Both the position numbers and the translations under genes were made by a program. Below the pieces are notes generated by a model. That model was not told the origin of the DNA. It did no database searches and was given only the letters and a program-made list of their open reading frames with translations. This document shows, in pieces, positions 1-6,947 of a stretch of 8,543 bases of DNA. How positions within the stretch are numbered: position 1 is the stretch's first letter; every line of letters starts with the position of its first letter. Source of the DNA: JBCBTJ01 sp964597685 (GTDB lineage: Bacteria; Pseudomonadota; Alphaproteobacteria; Caulobacterales; Hyphomonadaceae). The stretch spans positions 1 to 8,543 of the forward strand of contig CAZQZC010000114.1 in the NCBI GenBank assembly GCA_964597685.1. The letters are read 5' to 3'.

Positions 1-16
1 GAGGATTGCGACGCCG
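1..16 (+). repeat. Left arm of a 16-base inverted repeat (window edge)
   Basis: These 16 bases (gaggattgcgacgccg) are the exact reverse complement of positions 123-138. Similarity stops just inside the arm; outward the arm runs off the window, so its true length is unknown. Read on the plus strand it gives Glu-Asp-Cys-Asp-Ala, the same residues that the minus-strand hydrolase frame gives at the right arm. That a repeat arm begins exactly at base 1 is suspicious: a contig may simply end here because of an assembly fold-back. Confidence 0.85.
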
Positions 17-78
17 CCCTGGCGCAAAAGGCCAGTGCTCAGGCGGTCGCGGCCCTGACGCGCAAAGACATGTTTCGA

Positions 79-1035
79 TTAGCTTTTCCGGCGCACGCTT
101 GGCCTCTCGCGTCCGCGCTGGACGGCGTCGCAATCCTCGGCCGACGCCCGCATCGCCCTGCGGTATGCTCCTTGCCAGCACGAACGCCAGAGGCCGTCAG
201 CCGACTCAAATTCAGATGAAAGGGCTCTAAGCTCATCTTGGCCGGACGGGAGGGCGAGGCCGGCGCCGGCGCTCTTCAGCCATGTCAGGATATCGTCGAC
301 GACACGGTCTGTTCCCGGCTCGTCGACGATCCAATGCGCGTTGTCCGGATACTCTTTGAAATCTCCAGGCGTCGCGGCTTGGGCGTACTTGGCGGCGACC
401 TTACGGACAGACTTAGCCGGCGTCGCTCGATCCCGACTGGCGGCGATCGTCAGCGTTGGGACGTCCACACGCGCTTCGTCGACCTCAACACCGTCGCCGA
501 TATCGCCATAGACACGACCGGAATCAAACAGCGCTGTCGCGTAGATCTCATCGTGACGCGATTTCGGCACGGCGTTGAGGACACCGAATTTGAAACCCGT
601 CCGCCAGACCTTCTGAGGTTTCGACCGACCTCCCGCCGCACCCGACGCAAGGACGTTCAGAAACGTGAAGGCGACCGCCGGGCCCACGCCGGCGCAATCC
701 TTCGGCGGGGCCGGCGTCAGGAACACGGCTGCCGAAACCTCGCCGGCCTCGGCCAGTTTTTGCGCGATCAGACCGCCCATGGAGTGCCCGATCACAGCGG
801 GCTTGCGTCCGCCGTCGCGCTCAGCGATGGATCGCGCAAAATCGGTCATGGATCGGACGTAATCGGACAGACTTAAGTCCGGCAGAGAGGCCGGCGGATT
901 GTCCTGCGTTCGGCGGTCCGGAAACAAGGTCGGCGCGTCGCAGGTCCAGCCCGCCGCCTCAAATTGCGGTCGCATCCGGTCCCAAGCGTCGCCGCCGCAC
1001 CCGATCCCATGGATCATCAGCAACGATCCCGACAT
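79..1035 (-). CDS. Alpha/beta hydrolase with atypical C-terminal tail
   Basis: This is a serine hydrolase of the alpha/beta fold, 318 residues from the ATG at 1035. The HGIG oxyanion-loop motif lies at residues 9-12, the nucleophile elbow GHSMGG holds Ser85, and likely partners are Asp202 (ASRDR) and His234 (NAHW). There is no signal peptide, so it is probably cytoplasmic; the substrate cannot be read from the sequence. A GGAGG site 5 bases upstream selects this ATG over a GTG at 1047. The gene starts 30 bases after rppH and is probably in the same transcript. The hydrolase fold should end near residue 254 (LTWLK). About 64 further residues follow, with poorer codons (ctt, aga, tca, tct) and a final stretch disturbed by the inverted repeat at 1-16/123-138. 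The annotated stop may therefore not be the natural one. The hydrolase call is firm; the 3' end is not. Confidence 0.85.
   Translation of the reverse strand: MSGSLLMIHGIGCGGDAWDRMRPQFEAAGWTCDAPTLFPDRRTQDNPPASLPDLSLSDYVRSMTDFARSIAERDGGRKPAVIGHSMGGLIAQKLAEAGEVSAAVFLTPAPPKDCAGVGPAVAFTFLNVLASGAAGGRSKPQKVWRTGFKFGVLNAVPKSRHDEIYATALFDSGRVYGDIGDGVEVDEARVDVPTLTIAASRDRATPAKSVRKVAAKYAQAATPGDFKEYPDNAHWIVDEPGTDRVVDDILTWLKSAGAGLALPSGQDELRALSSEFESADGLWRSCWQGAYRRAMRASAEDCDAVQRGRERPSVRRKS
123..138 (-). repeat. Right arm of the 16-base inverted repeat, inside the hydrolase tail
   Basis: This is the exact reverse complement of positions 1-16, separated from them by 106 bases (17-122). It lies within the last 20 codons of the alpha/beta hydrolase frame and encodes EDCDA there. 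The loop read in the opposite orientation (plus strand from position 1) continues with ALAQKASAQAVAALTRKDM, an alanine-rich, helix-like sequence with GC-rich third codon positions. The present reading (VQRGRERPSVRRKS, then stop) is basic and less protein-like. An invertible segment or a chimeric fold-back would both produce this arrangement. Confidence 0.85.
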
Positions 1036-1039
1036 AGCG

Positions 1040-1045
1040 ACCTCC
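1040..1045 (-). promoter_or_regulatory. Ribosome binding site fixing the hydrolase start
   Basis: On the minus strand this reads GGAGGT, with its GGAGG core 5 bases before the ATG at 1035. The in-frame GTG at 1047 would overlap this site, so the ATG is the better start. Confidence 0.7.
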
Positions 1046-1065
1046 ACCTTGTTTTCGATGGAAGT

Positions 1066-1566
1066 TTAGCGCGGCTGGGGGGGCTCCGTCCATGGCGCGA
1101 AGCGTCGAGCCACCTCGTCGTAGACAGGTCGCTTGAAGGGGATCACCTGGGCCGGCGTCTCTCCAAGCGGCGCCCAGCGCCACGCGTCGAACTCGGGCGT
1201 GTGCTTGTCGAGCCGAATATCGCTATCGGACCCGCGAAACCGCAACGCGAACCATTTCTGGCGCTGCCCAAGATAGGGACCGGGCAGCCGGCGCTTCAAT
1301 TCGGGCGGAAAATCGTAATAGATCCAGTCCTCTGTCTCTTCGAGCACGGTGACGAGCTTTGCCGGAACTCCGATCTCCTCGTCCAGCTCGCGCAGGGCCG
1401 CCTCGACCGGGCTTTCGCCAGCGTCGATCCCGCCCTGCGGCATTTGCCACTGAAACGGCCCGCGACTGTTCACACGTCGGCCAAGAAAGACGTGCCCGAT
1501 TGAGGAGAACATCGCCAATCCGACATTGGGCCGATAGCGGTCCGGATTGCGGGGCGCCTCGTTCAC
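1066..1566 (-). CDS. rppH: RNA pyrophosphohydrolase RppH (Nudix family)
   Basis: RppH removes pyrophosphate from the 5' end of triphosphorylated RNAs, which opens them to RNase E decay; it also hydrolyses diadenosine polyphosphates in some alphaproteobacteria (the IalA/NudH group). The 166-residue length fits the family. The N-terminus carries the family signature YRPNVGLAMF (residues 11-20). QWQMPQGGID leads into a complete Nudix box: Gly45, Glu51, Arg59-Glu60-Leu61, Glu63-Glu64, Gly66-Val67. The start is a GTG at 1566, needed to keep the YRPNVG motif. It overlaps the stop of the upstream deacetylase-like gene (GTGA), with a GAGG 4 bases before it, so translational coupling is likely. A cytosolic RNA-decay enzyme behind envelope genes looks odd, but this neighbourhood is common in alphaproteobacteria (established knowledge). 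Confidence 0.95.
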   Translation of the reverse strand: MNEAPRNPDRYRPNVGLAMFSSIGHVFLGRRVNSRGPFQWQMPQGGIDAGESPVEAALRELDEEIGVPAKLVTVLEETEDWIYYDFPPELKRRLPGPYLGQRQKWFALRFRGSDSDIRLDKHTPEFDAWRWAPLGETPAQVIPFKRPVYDEVARRFAPWTEPPQPR

Positions 1567-2819
1567 CCGGCCTCGGGCCCAGCGTCGATCGCGCCGGTAT
1601 GGAATGGGGCCTTGTCGACGCCAGCCGCAGACGAACGGCTCGACGCCGGCGCGAGCACAATGCCTTTGGCCTCAAGGCCCTCGGACCAATCCTTCAGCAT
1701 GTCGATGGTCAAAGGATACGCAAAGCCGGATCCGAGCGCGCCGCCCCGTTTGCGCGCCACATCTTCGAGCACCATCAATTGCGATTGAATGGAATCGGCC
1801 TCAGTCCGCACATCGACCACAACGTCGGCTTTCGCAAACGTCCCGCTTTCCGCCTTGGCCGCGTCCGCGAAACTGGCCCGGGGAAGGCTGCCATCCTCGA
1901 CAAACGCCAATCCGCGCGCATTCAAGAGAGACATCATGTGCTTCGTATCGTCCAGGGAGCCTCCGAATTTGCCGCCCTGGTAATTCGTGACGCCGTAATA
2001 CCCCGTCGCCTGGCTGAGAACCCATTCGAGTTTGCCGGCGTTCGACCCAGCCGCGCCGCCGACATTCAGCCGATGCGGATAGGGACGTTCGCGGCCTGTC
2101 TCAAAGGGCTCCATCGGAACTTCGATGAGAACCTCGTGACCCTTCTCCCGCGCCCTGTCGATGAGGCGCTGAAGGCCTCGCGCATAGGGCACAAAGGACA
2201 ATGTGACCTCTGGCGGCAATTCGTCGATCGCCGCGATTGTGCGGGTGTAATTGATGCCCAATCCACCCAGAACAATCGACACGGTTGGCATGTCGTCGGT
2301 GTTTTCGAAGGGACGCGCATAGGCTTCCGACGGCCTGCGCCCATCCTCGTGAATCTTGGGAAGACGCCCATGCCGGGCCGATTGGTAAAGACCCGCGATC
2401 GGCGCCTTTGGGAGCGCGACCGCCGCGATGACGTCGTTCAAGCTTTCGCCAGCGCGCACCGCCTGGCCATTGATCCGCACTTCTGCAGAGCCCTGCTCGG
2501 CGGGAACGGCGGCATAGAGCGCGGGCGGCGCATCAGCCTCGTCGGGATCCGGCACGCCCAAACTCGGTTCGCCCTCGGTGATCTGTGCAGACGCCAGGAT
2601 CGCCTCGCGGGGCGAAAAACGCGCCTTGAGCTCGGGATCGGCGGCGGCGGGTTTGAATAGGGCGACAATCGTCGTCGGCCCCGCGTCGGCGGGATCGCCC
2701 GCAACATGAACCACGCCAGCCGCAGCGCTGGCCACACCGCCAAACAGGGTCAAGCTCAATGCGCCATGAGCGAACGCGGTGCGAACGGGCGACGGATCCT
2801 TGTCCTTGCGGCGAGCCAT
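1563..2819 (-). CDS. Divergent polysaccharide deacetylase family protein (YibQ-like), membrane anchored
   Basis: The protein has 418 residues. A basic N-terminus (MARRKDKD) precedes a hydrophobic segment at about residues 15-40, so it is probably an inner-membrane anchor or signal. An acidic, Ala/Pro-rich linker follows to about 177. The divergent polysaccharide deacetylase domain (the YibQ family) spans about 178-390 and is recognised by MPTVSIVLGGLGIN, LPPEVTLSFVPYA, GHEVLIEVPMEP, GVTNYQGGKF and FVEDGS. Metal-binding positions of the fold appear lost: the usual Asp-Asp is Gly185-Gly186, and the His of the NNHMGS-like motif is Tyr280. It is therefore probably not a working deacetylase. The function of this family is not settled; yibQ sits beside envC in E. 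coli as well. The ATG at 2819 is preceded by GAGGGG at a 6-base spacing. The open frame continues upstream to 3122, but that part only overlaps ctpA. Confidence 0.88.
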   Translation of the reverse strand: MARRKDKDPSPVRTAFAHGALSLTLFGGVASAAAGVVHVAGDPADAGPTTIVALFKPAAADPELKARFSPREAILASAQITEGEPSLGVPDPDEADAPPALYAAVPAEQGSAEVRINGQAVRAGESLNDVIAAVALPKAPIAGLYQSARHGRLPKIHEDGRRPSEAYARPFENTDDMPTVSIVLGGLGINYTRTIAAIDELPPEVTLSFVPYARGLQRLIDRAREKGHEVLIEVPMEPFETGRERPYPHRLNVGGAAGSNAGKLEWVLSQATGYYGVTNYQGGKFGGSLDDTKHMMSLLNARGLAFVEDGSLPRASFADAAKAESGTFAKADVVVDVRTEADSIQSQLMVLEDVARKRGGALGSGFAYPLTIDMLKDWSEGLEAKGIVLAPASSRSSAAGVDKAPFHTGAIDAGPEAG

Positions 2820-2825
2820 GCAGAG

Positions 2826-2831
2826 CCCCTC
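2826..2831 (-). promoter_or_regulatory. Ribosome binding site fixing the deacetylase-like gene start
   Basis: It reads GAGGGG on the minus strand, 6 bases before the ATG at 2819. It supports this ATG over further upstream in-frame starts that would place about 100 extra codons inside ctpA. Confidence 0.65.
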
Positions 2832-2871
2832 TTTATGAGACCAACAGAAGCTTCGATTTATCGCCGCACCA

Positions 2872-2902
2872 CGGTTAACAAGTCGGAAACTTGGCTTAAC
2901 CG
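2872..2902 (-). other. Bulged 12-bp stem-loop spanning the ctpA stop codon
   Basis: Positions 2872-2883 pair with 2889-2893 plus 2896-2902 (7 bp cggttaa/ttaaccg and 5 bp caagt/acttg). A 2-base bulge lies at 2894-2895 and the loop is the 5 bases 2884-2888. The ctpA stop (2896-2898) lies in the stem. No T-run follows on the transcribed side (TGGTGCGG), so this is not a standard intrinsic terminator. It could be an mRNA processing, stabilising or attenuating element between ctpA and the next gene. The pairing is seen directly; the role is inferred. Confidence 0.45.
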
Positions 2903-4215
2903 GCCCGCTCGATTCCAGCAGTCTGTGTCGGCTGCTGCAGGATCTCGATCGCCCTGTCGAGCTGGTAATCCTCGCCGTCATAATCCTCAGGCGGCTGCTC
3001 GTCGGGGATTCCCGGGGTTTGGCGCGCCGCGCCGTTTTCGTTGCCGAGAGCATTCGGCAAATCAGCTTCGGAGAATCGCTGACGACGCTCATATTCCTCG
3101 TCGGAGAGGCGGAGTTGAGCAATCTCGAGATCAGGGTCGATGCCAGTCGCCTGGATGGAACGCCCGGACGGCGTGTAATACCGCGCCGTCGTCAAGCGAA
3201 GGGCGCCGCGCTCCGCACCGAGCGGGATAACCGTTTGAACAGACCCCTTGCCGAACGACGTTGTGCCGACCAGGGTCGCGCGATCGTGATCTTGCAGCGC
3301 GCCGGCGACAATCTCAGCCGCAGAGGCGGAGCCGCCATTGATCAGGACGACCATGGGAATGTCCTTGAACACTTCGCCGCGTCGGGCGTTGTAGCGCTCG
3401 ATGTCGGAGGTCCGGCGACCGCGCGTAGACACCACTTCGCCGCGCGACAAGAACATGTCGGTCACCGAGATCGCCTGGTCCAACAGGCCGCCGCCATTGT
3501 TGCGCAGGTCAAGCACGACACCGCGCATGGGCCCGTCGATTTCGGCGCCCAGGCCCGCGACAGCCTCCTCAAGCAGAAGCGTCGTCCGTTCATTGAACGT
3601 CGACATGCGGATATAGCCGATATTGTCCGCCTCAACGCGCCAGGTCACGGATTTCGGGCGAATGATTTCACGGGTCAGCGTCACGTCGAACGGGTCTTCG
3701 CCGGTCCGCACAACGGTCAACGTAATGTCGCTGCCAACGGCGCCGCGCATTTCGCGCACCGCGTCGTTGAGCGTCTGACCGACGATCGGAGAGCCGTCGA
3801 TGGCCGTCAGCAGGTCGCCGCTTTGGAGCCCCGCCCGGCTCGCCGGCGTGTCGTCGATGGGCGCGACCACCTTAACGAAGCCATCTTCCATGGTGACCTC
3901 GATGCCGAGACCGCCATACTCGCCGGAGGTCTGGACCTGCATCGCCGCGAAATCGTCGGAGCTTAGATACCCCGAATGCGGATCAAGCGATGTGAGCATG
4001 CCGTTGATCGCCGATTCCATGGCGTCGACCTCGTCGATCTCGACCACATAATCGGCCTGAACCCTTGCAAGGATCTCGGCGAATAGATCGAGCTGACGGT
4101 AGGTCTCCTGGCGCGGATCAAGCGGTCGGGTATCGGGCCAGGCGAGCGAGGAAAACCCGATTACGCTCGCGCCCATGACGGCGCCGATCGCCGCTCCGGT
4201 CAGCCAGGTCCGCAT
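2896..4215 (-). CDS. ctpA: Carboxyl-terminal processing protease CtpA (S41 family)
   Basis: This periplasmic, membrane-anchored serine protease of the CtpA/Prc family cleaves envelope proteins from their C-termini. Known family targets include peptidoglycan hydrolases and their regulators. It has 439 residues from the ATG at 4215. An N-terminal hydrophobic segment (about 4-26) acts as signal or anchor. An N-terminal helical region contains SLDPHSGYL (about 76-84). A PDZ domain spans about 97-185, with GGLGIEV forming the peptide-binding loop. The S41 core spans about 195-360: LDLRNNGGGLL, GGSASAAE with nucleophile Ser298, and SFGKGSVQ with Lys323 and Gln327, the expected Ser/Lys/Gln set. An acidic Pro-rich tail follows. 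An AAGGAGGAG site stands 6 bases before the ATG; a GTG directly upstream (4218) is a less likely start. The gene begins 29 bases after envC, so they are probably co-transcribed and act together on cell-wall remodelling (inference). Confidence 0.95.
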   Translation of the reverse strand: MRTWLTGAAIGAVMGASVIGFSSLAWPDTRPLDPRQETYRQLDLFAEILARVQADYVVEIDEVDAMESAINGMLTSLDPHSGYLSSDDFAAMQVQTSGEYGGLGIEVTMEDGFVKVVAPIDDTPASRAGLQSGDLLTAIDGSPIVGQTLNDAVREMRGAVGSDITLTVVRTGEDPFDVTLTREIIRPKSVTWRVEADNIGYIRMSTFNERTTLLLEEAVAGLGAEIDGPMRGVVLDLRNNGGGLLDQAISVTDMFLSRGEVVSTRGRRTSDIERYNARRGEVFKDIPMVVLINGGSASAAEIVAGALQDHDRATLVGTTSFGKGSVQTVIPLGAERGALRLTTARYYTPSGRSIQATGIDPDLEIAQLRLSDEEYERRQRFSEADLPNALGNENGAARQTPGIPDEQPPEDYDGEDYQLDRAIEILQQPTQTAGIERAG

Positions 4216-4221
4216 CACCTA

Positions 4222-4230
4222 CTCCTCCTT
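4222..4230 (-). promoter_or_regulatory. Strong ribosome binding site of ctpA
   Basis: It reads AAGGAGGAG on the minus strand, close to a full anti-16S match. It lies 6 bases from the ATG at 4215 and only 3 from the GTG at 4218, so it favours the ATG. Confidence 0.75.
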
Positions 4231-4244
4231 CATCGCTCCGGCCT

Positions 4245-5459
4245 TCAACGGCCGCCTTGGATCCACGCTTCGGGATCGAGCACTTCATTGTTCCGTCTGA
4301 GCTCAATGTAGAGCTCAGGAGCCGATTGAGCGCGGTTTGGCATGCGCCCCACAGGCTCGCCGGCGGCGACTTCCTGGCCGGGCGCGCCATAGATCGCAGC
4401 CAGCCCACTCAAAACAATATGGTAGTCATCGCTTGTACGCAAAATCAATGTAGGACCATAACTGCGGAAAGTCTCAGCAAATTCGATTGTGCCGTCCGCG
4501 GGCGCGACAACCTGTGCATCGCGCCGGGTCACAATCGTCACGCCTTCCTGGCGGACGCCGCCGGCGCCGCGGTCGCCGAAGGCGCGCGCAACCAATCCGG
4601 CGGCTGGGCTGATAAACGCTCCGTTCTCCGACGCGCCCAGGGGGCGAAGCGGACGGCCGATCTTGTCGGGCGTCGCGTCGGACACGACGTCGGACGGGGC
4701 CAAAGCCGCCAGCCTCAGACGAAGGTCCGGCTTCCGGCCGGGCGTGCTCGGCGCCTCCGCTTCGAGGGCGGCGAGCAAATCCCGCAGCGTCGCAGCGCGC
4801 TCAGCCAACACAGCGACCTGCCGGCGGAGGGTTTCCGCGTCGCCCGACAGCTCTTCAAATCGGGAGCGCTTCTCGGCAGCGAGGCGTTCGATGTCCTGCT
4901 TCTTCAGCGCCAAGGTCGCCTCTGCGGTCTCCAGACGTGTGCGTTCACGCCGGATGTCGCGCTCCAGCTTCGCGAGAGACACGATCTGCTCTGACAGAAT
5001 TTCCGCCCGTTCGGACAATTGCGGCGCGGCGTCGCCGATCAAAATCGCGGCGCGTATCGACTCATTCGCCCGATCCGGGGACACGGCCAGCGCCGGAGGC
5101 CGCTGCTGGGCAGAGGAGACGAGGGCGGCCAACACCTCCTCCAGCGCGTCGCGGTCGTCCAGCAACGCCGACTGCACAGACACTTGCCGCGCCTGTAAAT
5201 CGACCAGCCGCATTTCGGCCGCCGACGCTTGCTCTTCGCGGCGGCGGCTCTCGAGGGCGGCCGAGATCAATTGTTCGTCAAGTCGAGCGACATCCTGGCC
5301 GAAATCGTTCTTTGCGGTGTCGAGTGCGGCGAGCCGGGCTTCGGCCTCCTGCTTTTCCGACTCAACCCGGTCCAACTCATCTCGCGAAAAGGTTTGCGGC
5401 GCCGCCGCAGCAAGCGACAGCGCGGCAAGGGGCCCAAGGAAACGCATCACCCGAGTCAT
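4245..5459 (-). CDS. envC: EnvC-type murein hydrolase activator (coiled coil plus degenerate LytM domain)
   Basis: EnvC proteins are periplasmic division factors that switch on N-acetylmuramoyl-L-alanine amidases. From the ATG at 5459 the product has 404 residues. A signal peptide occupies about 1-20 (MTRVMRFLGPLAALSLAAAA). Long charged coiled-coil segments run at about 25-115 and 145-235, and a LytM/M23-like domain at about 280-402. That domain has lost the zinc ligands: the HxGxD motif reads QEGVT (residues 304-308), and the final HxH region reads PELYIELRR, much as in E. coli EnvC. It should thus be a non-enzymatic activator. The start is uncertain: ATGs at 5495, 5459 and 5447 are in frame and none has a clear Shine-Dalgarno sequence. 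The signal peptide favours 5459 or 5447. It precedes ctpA by 29 bases. Confidence 0.9.
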   Translation of the reverse strand: MTRVMRFLGPLAALSLAAAAPQTFSRDELDRVESEKQEAEARLAALDTAKNDFGQDVARLDEQLISAALESRRREEQASAAEMRLVDLQARQVSVQSALLDDRDALEEVLAALVSSAQQRPPALAVSPDRANESIRAAILIGDAAPQLSERAEILSEQIVSLAKLERDIRRERTRLETAEATLALKKQDIERLAAEKRSRFEELSGDAETLRRQVAVLAERAATLRDLLAALEAEAPSTPGRKPDLRLRLAALAPSDVVSDATPDKIGRPLRPLGASENGAFISPAAGLVARAFGDRGAGGVRQEGVTIVTRRDAQVVAPADGTIEFAETFRSYGPTLILRTSDDYHIVLSGLAAIYGAPGQEVAAGEPVGRMPNRAQSAPELYIELRRNNEVLDPEAWIQGGR

Positions 5460-5521
5460 TTGACGAGAAATAGGGCGCGCGCCTGACCAGGTCATTAACC
5501 GCTATGCGGCGAATGCGCTCA

Positions 5522-6937
5522 CTATTCCGTGCCCGTCGGCTCCGCTTCGGTCCGGCGGAAATTCCACCCCATATCGGCGGCGAGATATCCGAATACGGCG
5601 TAGGCAGCGACGTTCTGCCGGAACTTCTCCGGATCGATCTTGTCGAACGTGTCGTCGGGCGTGTGATGCAGGTCGAAGTAATCCAGCCCGTTTTGACGCG
5701 GCGTGACCACGGGCACGCCAGCCTGCCGAAGGATCCCGATGTCCGGGCCGCCCGAGGCCTGATTTCCTCCAGGAACGATCCCAAGCGGCGCCAAAGCGGC
5801 CTGCATCGCCGCGGCGTAGCCAAGCGCGCCGTCCCCGAAATTCGTCTCGAACCGCCAGATTTTGTCGGCGCCGAAATCGGATTCCGAAGCAAAGACGTGC
5901 TGAGCCAGCTCGCCGCTATGCCGCCGCGCATAGGCGCGCGCGCCCAGGAGGCCGACCTCCTCCGCGCCGTAAAGCACCACACGAATTGTCCGTTTCGGCG
6001 CATCGGGTAAATCGGCGATCAGCTTGGCCGCGCCGACGACGATGCCGCAGCCCGCGCCGTCGTCGATCGCGCCCGTACCAAGGTCCCAGCTGTCGAGGTG
6101 GCACCCGAGCAACACGATTTCATCGGCGTTCTCAGACCCCGGCACCTCGGCCACGACATTTGCCGACGGAACAGATCGCTTCGTTTCAACCTGAATGTTC
6201 ACTCGTACGGTCACCGGGCCGCGCTCCAGCAGGCGCGTCAATTGGTCGGCGTCGGGCGGCGACAGGGCGGCCGCGGGCCCTGGGCCGGTCGCTTCGCCGC
6301 GCGCCATCATGCCGGTGTGGGGAAAGCGGCGGCTCTGCGTCCCGACCGAACGGATCAGGCACGCGACGCCGCCCTTTTCCGTCGTCACCTCGGCGCAGGA
6401 GCGTCGCTTGCGGACCGCGAAGCCGTAGCCCGACCCGTCCTGGGTCCGCGTCATATGTTCGTCGATAAAGACGATCTTGCCGGAGACGCCATCATCCGAC
6501 GCCGCGCGGAGCGCCTCCATTGACGGGAACCGAACGATCTCGGCCGTGACACCGCCTTCCGGCGTAGAGGCGGAACCGCCGAGCGCGGTGATCACGAGCT
6601 TCTGAGGCCGGCCTGAAACGATTTCCGCCTCTTCCTGAACGCGTGACCAGAAGGGAATATCGAAAGGCTCAATGCGAACGTTCTCGAAGCCGAGCGCTGC
6701 GAGTTTCTCGACCGACCAGTCCCGCGCATCGGCTTCGGCCTGGGATCCGGCCAGCCGCGGGCCGATTTCCGTCGTGAGCCCCTCGACAAAGGAGAGGCCG
6801 ATATCATCCCTCAACCCTTGGGAACGGAGCGTTTCAAGCCTCTCAGCCGCCTCGGCGGGCATCGGTTCGGGCGCAACCTGCGCAGATGCGCCTGCGGCCA
6901 TCGCCGCAACGCCTAATATCGCCGCTAGAGCTTTCAT
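5522..6937 (-). CDS. Secreted M28 family metallopeptidase, carboxypeptidase Q-like
   Basis: This is a two-zinc exopeptidase exported by a signal peptide (MKALAAILGVAAMAAGASA, about residues 1-19); the protein has 471 residues. A PA-type insert appears to span about 100-215. The catalytic domain holds the whole M28 metal set: His280 and Asp282 in GCHLDSWD, Asp292 in GAIDDGAG, Glu326-Glu327 in YGAEEVG, Asp354 in SESDFG and His424 in DLHHTPDDT. The HLDSWDLGTGAIDDGAG pattern and the spacing of these residues match the carboxypeptidase Q/glutamate carboxypeptidase subgroup, which trims peptides from the N-terminus or splits dipeptides. The role here is probably peptide breakdown in the periplasm or outside (inference). 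The ATG at 6937 is chosen for the signal peptide and a GAGGAG 10 bases upstream; an in-frame start at 6970 would spoil the signal. It lies 69 bases after the peroxiredoxin gene. Confidence 0.92.
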   Translation of the reverse strand: MKALAAILGVAAMAAGASAQVAPEPMPAEAAERLETLRSQGLRDDIGLSFVEGLTTEIGPRLAGSQAEADARDWSVEKLAALGFENVRIEPFDIPFWSRVQEEAEIVSGRPQKLVITALGGSASTPEGGVTAEIVRFPSMEALRAASDDGVSGKIVFIDEHMTRTQDGSGYGFAVRKRRSCAEVTTEKGGVACLIRSVGTQSRRFPHTGMMARGEATGPGPAAALSPPDADQLTRLLERGPVTVRVNIQVETKRSVPSANVVAEVPGSENADEIVLLGCHLDSWDLGTGAIDDGAGCGIVVGAAKLIADLPDAPKRTIRVVLYGAEEVGLLGARAYARRHSGELAQHVFASESDFGADKIWRFETNFGDGALGYAAAMQAALAPLGIVPGGNQASGGPDIGILRQAGVPVVTPRQNGLDYFDLHHTPDDTFDKIDPEKFRQNVAAYAVFGYLAADMGWNFRRTEAEPTGTE

Positions 6938-6947
6938 AGGGGACTGT

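Noticed and set aside
1359..2660. Long plus-strand open frame (433 codons)
   Set aside because: It lies antisense to rppH and the deacetylase-like gene. Its product is Arg/Pro/His-rich without domains, as expected for the reverse strand of GC-rich genes.
2875..2899. Two TTAA elements suggestive of a CtrA site
   Set aside because: Their spacing (17 bases) does not match the TTAA-N7-TTAA pattern; they are better explained as arms of the stem-loop.
2820..3122. Upstream extension of the deacetylase-like frame
   Set aside because: It overlaps the conserved 3' end of ctpA, and a good ribosome site plus membrane anchor support the start at 2819.
3019..3966. Plus-strand open frame of 315 codons opposite ctpA
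   Set aside because: It is a mirror of the well-supported S41 protease gene and shows no recognisable motif or ribosome site.
4239..4254. 5-bp CGGCC/GGCCG hairpin around the envC stop
   Set aside because: The stem is too short and has no U-tract; ctpA follows within 29 bases, which argues against termination here.
4489..5463. Plus-strand open frame of 324 codons opposite envC
   Set aside because: A Ser/Arg-rich low-complexity product arising from the complement of the Ala/Glu/Leu coiled-coil codons.
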